Shown: one piece after another, positions 6,640 to 8,158 of the stretch
How positions within the stretch are numbered: the stretch's first letter is position 1
Layout of the letters: each line of letters begins with the position of its first letter
Source: Cyclobacteriaceae bacterium
GTDB taxonomy: Bacteria; Bacteroidota; Bacteroidia; Cytophagales; Cyclobacteriaceae
Length of the DNA: 8,158 bases
Assembly: GCA_019751475.1 (NCBI GenBank)
Contig: JAIENH010000351.1
Span: forward strand, 1 to 8,158
Direction: 5' to 3'
The notes under the pieces: model-generated
The model's database searches: none
The model's input: only the letters and a program-made list of their open reading frames with translations
Told to the model about the DNA's origin: nothing
Translations under genes and position numbers: made by a program

Positions 6640-6660
6640 AAGGATTTATGGAAAATCCTT
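6640..6660. repeat. Short perfect inverted repeat between kinase and glyQS
   Basis: AAGGATTT and AAATCCTT form perfect 8-nt arms around a 5-nt loop. It lies 8 nt after the histidine kinase stop and just upstream of the glyQS -7 box. It could end or stabilise the kinase transcript, or bind a regulator over the -33 region. On the minus strand no T-run follows. Confidence 0.4.
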
Positions 6661-6668
6661 GTTTGATT

Positions 6669-8009
6669 TTATTCCGCGCGAGCGGGGAGTTCTACCATGA
6701 AGCGGGTGCCTTCTCCCAAGATTGATTGAAATGTGATAGTGCCTCCTAATTTCTCCAGGGTCTCGCTTACGATATACAAGCCAAGACCGCTTCCCTGAGA
6801 AATATCGGAGGCCCGGTAAAACATGCTAAAGATTTTTGAATGATGAACCGGAGCAATGCCTACACCATTGTCTTCTATAGTAATGATTGACTTGCCTGCA
6901 TCCTTTCGCACGGTGATCTTAACAAATTTCTTTTCCTTGAGTTTGTCTTGGTAGTTTACCGCGTTCGAAATCAGGTTGAAGAGAACTACTCGCAGCCGGG
7001 TCTTATCTGTGAAGATCGTTTTGATATCATTAAGGTTTACGTCAAACTGCACATGACTACCTTCCTGTGTGTACTTGAGCGTGTCAACAATTTCACTTAG
7101 CTCCGCACCAATTGGCACGGGCTCAATGGTTAATTCAAATCGTGCATTGCGCGAGTATTGAATGATATCGCGGATAAACTGCTCAAGACGGTCGATGCGG
7201 CCCTTCATCATATCATGATACGTGCGCAGCTCATTGATATCTTCTGTCATCTCCGCCAGCATGAGTAAGCCGGAGATAGAGCTAAGAGGTGCACGCAAGT
7301 CATGCGAGGCACTGTAAACAAATCGGTCAAGCTCGGTATTGGCTTTTACGAGTTCTTCGTTCTGTTGCTTTATTTTCTGCTCCGCTATTTGTTGTTCTTT
7401 CACAATCGCCTGCAAAGCCGCTTCCGAATGATGATTGACGCTCATGAGAAAATACATGATCGATGCACACAATACAAATGCCACCAGGATGTTTACCGTG
7501 AAACTAGCATCAATATATTCAGGAGTAAGATTTACCATTGGCATAGGCAATAACCTTACCTTAAATACATACGCCAAAAGGAAAAGAGCCACGCTGTAAG
7601 CCACAATCAGCATGCCGCGCCAAATTTCTGTAAAGCCAAAAATACCCAGTGCCATCAGGCTGATGCACACCAGGTAGACGTACACGCCTGTGCGATAGGT
7701 ATCGTTTGAAGCGAGAACATAAATGGATGTATTGAGTCCCACGAGCAGCACCGCGCTGGCCAACGAGTACTTCTTTCGCTTATTAAGAAAAATGGTAACA
7801 ATGGAGATCACGATGTTAATCACATAGACAGACGCATAGCCCTGGATGTCATTGACTAAATCCAGAAAAAGATAAAATGCCGATGTAAGGGCAGCTATCA
7901 GGGCCAACGTGCCACGGAGCATGGCACGCTTGTAGTCTGAGAACGAAGGAATGTGATCATTCCCAATTATGAAGTAGCGAAAGAATTTTTTCACGTGTCT
8001 ACGCGACAA
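6669..8009 (-). CDS. Six-TM sensor histidine kinase
   Basis: Membrane-bound two-component sensor that autophosphorylates on His and passes phosphate to an unseen response regulator. Of 446 residues, the first half is a membrane domain with about six hydrophobic segments (near 33-52, 58-76, 83-100, 109-126, 132-149, 170-190) and short loops, so the signal may be sensed in or near the membrane. A coiled-coil linker (195-228, rich in E, Q and K) leads to the HisKA domain with SASHDLRAPLSS, phospho-acceptor H236. The catalytic domain shows the N box NLISNA (345-350), G1 DNGVG (380-384), F box IFSMFYRA (393-400) and G2 GSGLGLYIV (406-414). Start is uncertain: TTG 8009 is the longest, GTG 7994 (MKKFFRYF, 441 residues) is equally plausible, and no ATG fits. 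The ligand is unknown. A second kinase gene ends 57 nt upstream. Confidence 0.93.
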   Translation of the reverse strand: MSRRHVKKFFRYFIIGNDHIPSFSDYKRAMLRGTLALIAALTSAFYLFLDLVNDIQGYASVYVINIVISIVTIFLNKRKKYSLASAVLLVGLNTSIYVLASNDTYRTGVYVYLVCISLMALGIFGFTEIWRGMLIVAYSVALFLLAYVFKVRLLPMPMVNLTPEYIDASFTVNILVAFVLCASIMYFLMSVNHHSEAALQAIVKEQQIAEQKIKQQNEELVKANTELDRFVYSASHDLRAPLSSISGLLMLAEMTEDINELRTYHDMMKGRIDRLEQFIRDIIQYSRNARFELTIEPVPIGAELSEIVDTLKYTQEGSHVQFDVNLNDIKTIFTDKTRLRVVLFNLISNAVNYQDKLKEKKFVKITVRKDAGKSIITIEDNGVGIAPVHHSKIFSMFYRASDISQGSGLGLYIVSETLEKLGGTITFQSILGEGTRFMVELPARAE

Positions 8010-8047
8010 AATAATGAAGAATTTTCAAGTGTAAGAAAAGTGTTTTC

Positions 8048-8069
8048 TAGGCGCAGGTTTGCGCACCTA
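8048..8069 (-). terminator. Hairpin overlapping the stop of the upstream kinase
   Basis: On the minus strand TAG-GT-GCGCA pairs with TGCGC-CTA around an AACC loop, giving 8 bp with a 2-nt bulge, and a TTTTC stretch lies a few bases downstream. The stem starts at the stop codon itself. It may partly terminate transcription between the two kinase genes, or stabilise the 3' end. The tail is not immediate, so confidence is limited. Confidence 0.35.
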
Positions 8070-8158
8070 CCTGGATGGAAAAGCCAACGTGAATTGCGTG
8101 AACTCACCTAACTTTGACTTGACAGAAATCGTGGCCCCTATTTTTTCCGCAGTCTCCC
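8067..8158 (-). CDS. C-terminal end of a second histidine kinase (5' part outside window)
   Basis: Only the last 29 codons are present, ending in TAG at 8069-8067. The peptide ETAEKIGATISVKSKLGEFT, then QFTLAFPSR, is the typical end of a HATPase_c domain. It corresponds to the helix after the G2 box, then the strand-turn-strand with a GEGT-like turn (here GEFT) and the final TFTLxFP strand. The neighbouring kinase has the equivalent ETLEKLGGTITFQSILGEGT. The two genes share a strand and are 57 nt apart, so they may be cotranscribed. The kinase type and sensor domain cannot be seen. It was identified by translating the window edge. Confidence 0.75.
   Translation of the reverse strand, partial: ETAEKIGATISVKSKLGEFTQFTLAFPSR

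Overview
The window looks like chromosomal DNA of a Bacteroidota bacterium, probably Cytophagales-like; the finer placement is only an impression. The signs are a TonB-dependent receptor with an N-terminal carboxypeptidase-regulatory-like domain, a single-chain glycyl-tRNA synthetase, sensor kinases of the short HDLRAP type, starts without clear Shine-Dalgarno sequences, and a perfect TAnnTTTG -7 box in front of the synthetase gene.

Left part (1-1755): a divergent housekeeping pair. ribD (riboflavin biosynthesis) runs leftward and is cut by the window edge. prmC (release-factor glutamine methyltransferase) runs rightward. About 85 nt separate their starts.

Centre (1756-5068): a short intergenic stretch holds two hairpins. 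One is a 19-bp inverted repeat built from CACNAAGN octamers. Beyond it lies a leftward thiamin-related unit: a TPP riboswitch aptamer (about 4873-4959), a TonB-dependent outer-membrane receptor (start best placed at 4787), then, 34 nt downstream, an unrecognised AT-rich gene for a predicted 158-residue exported protein. The riboswitch implies that the receptor imports thiamin or a thiamin precursor or phosphate, and that the small protein may share its control. The pnuT and thiamin pyrophosphokinase genes, which I recall following such receptors in Bacteroides, are not here.

Right part (4961-8158): a second repeat, built on CGCTGAT..GCAGA units, separates the riboswitch from glycyl-tRNA synthetase. 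Upstream of that, on the same strand, is a six-TM sensor histidine kinase. The window ends in the last 29 codons of another histidine kinase, so two kinases sit in tandem. No response regulator is visible.

No tRNA, rRNA, CRISPR array, transposase or phage gene was seen. I found no wholly new system. The best leads are the unknown small exported protein in the candidate TPP regulon, the layout of the riboswitch leader, and the two structured intergenic repeats.
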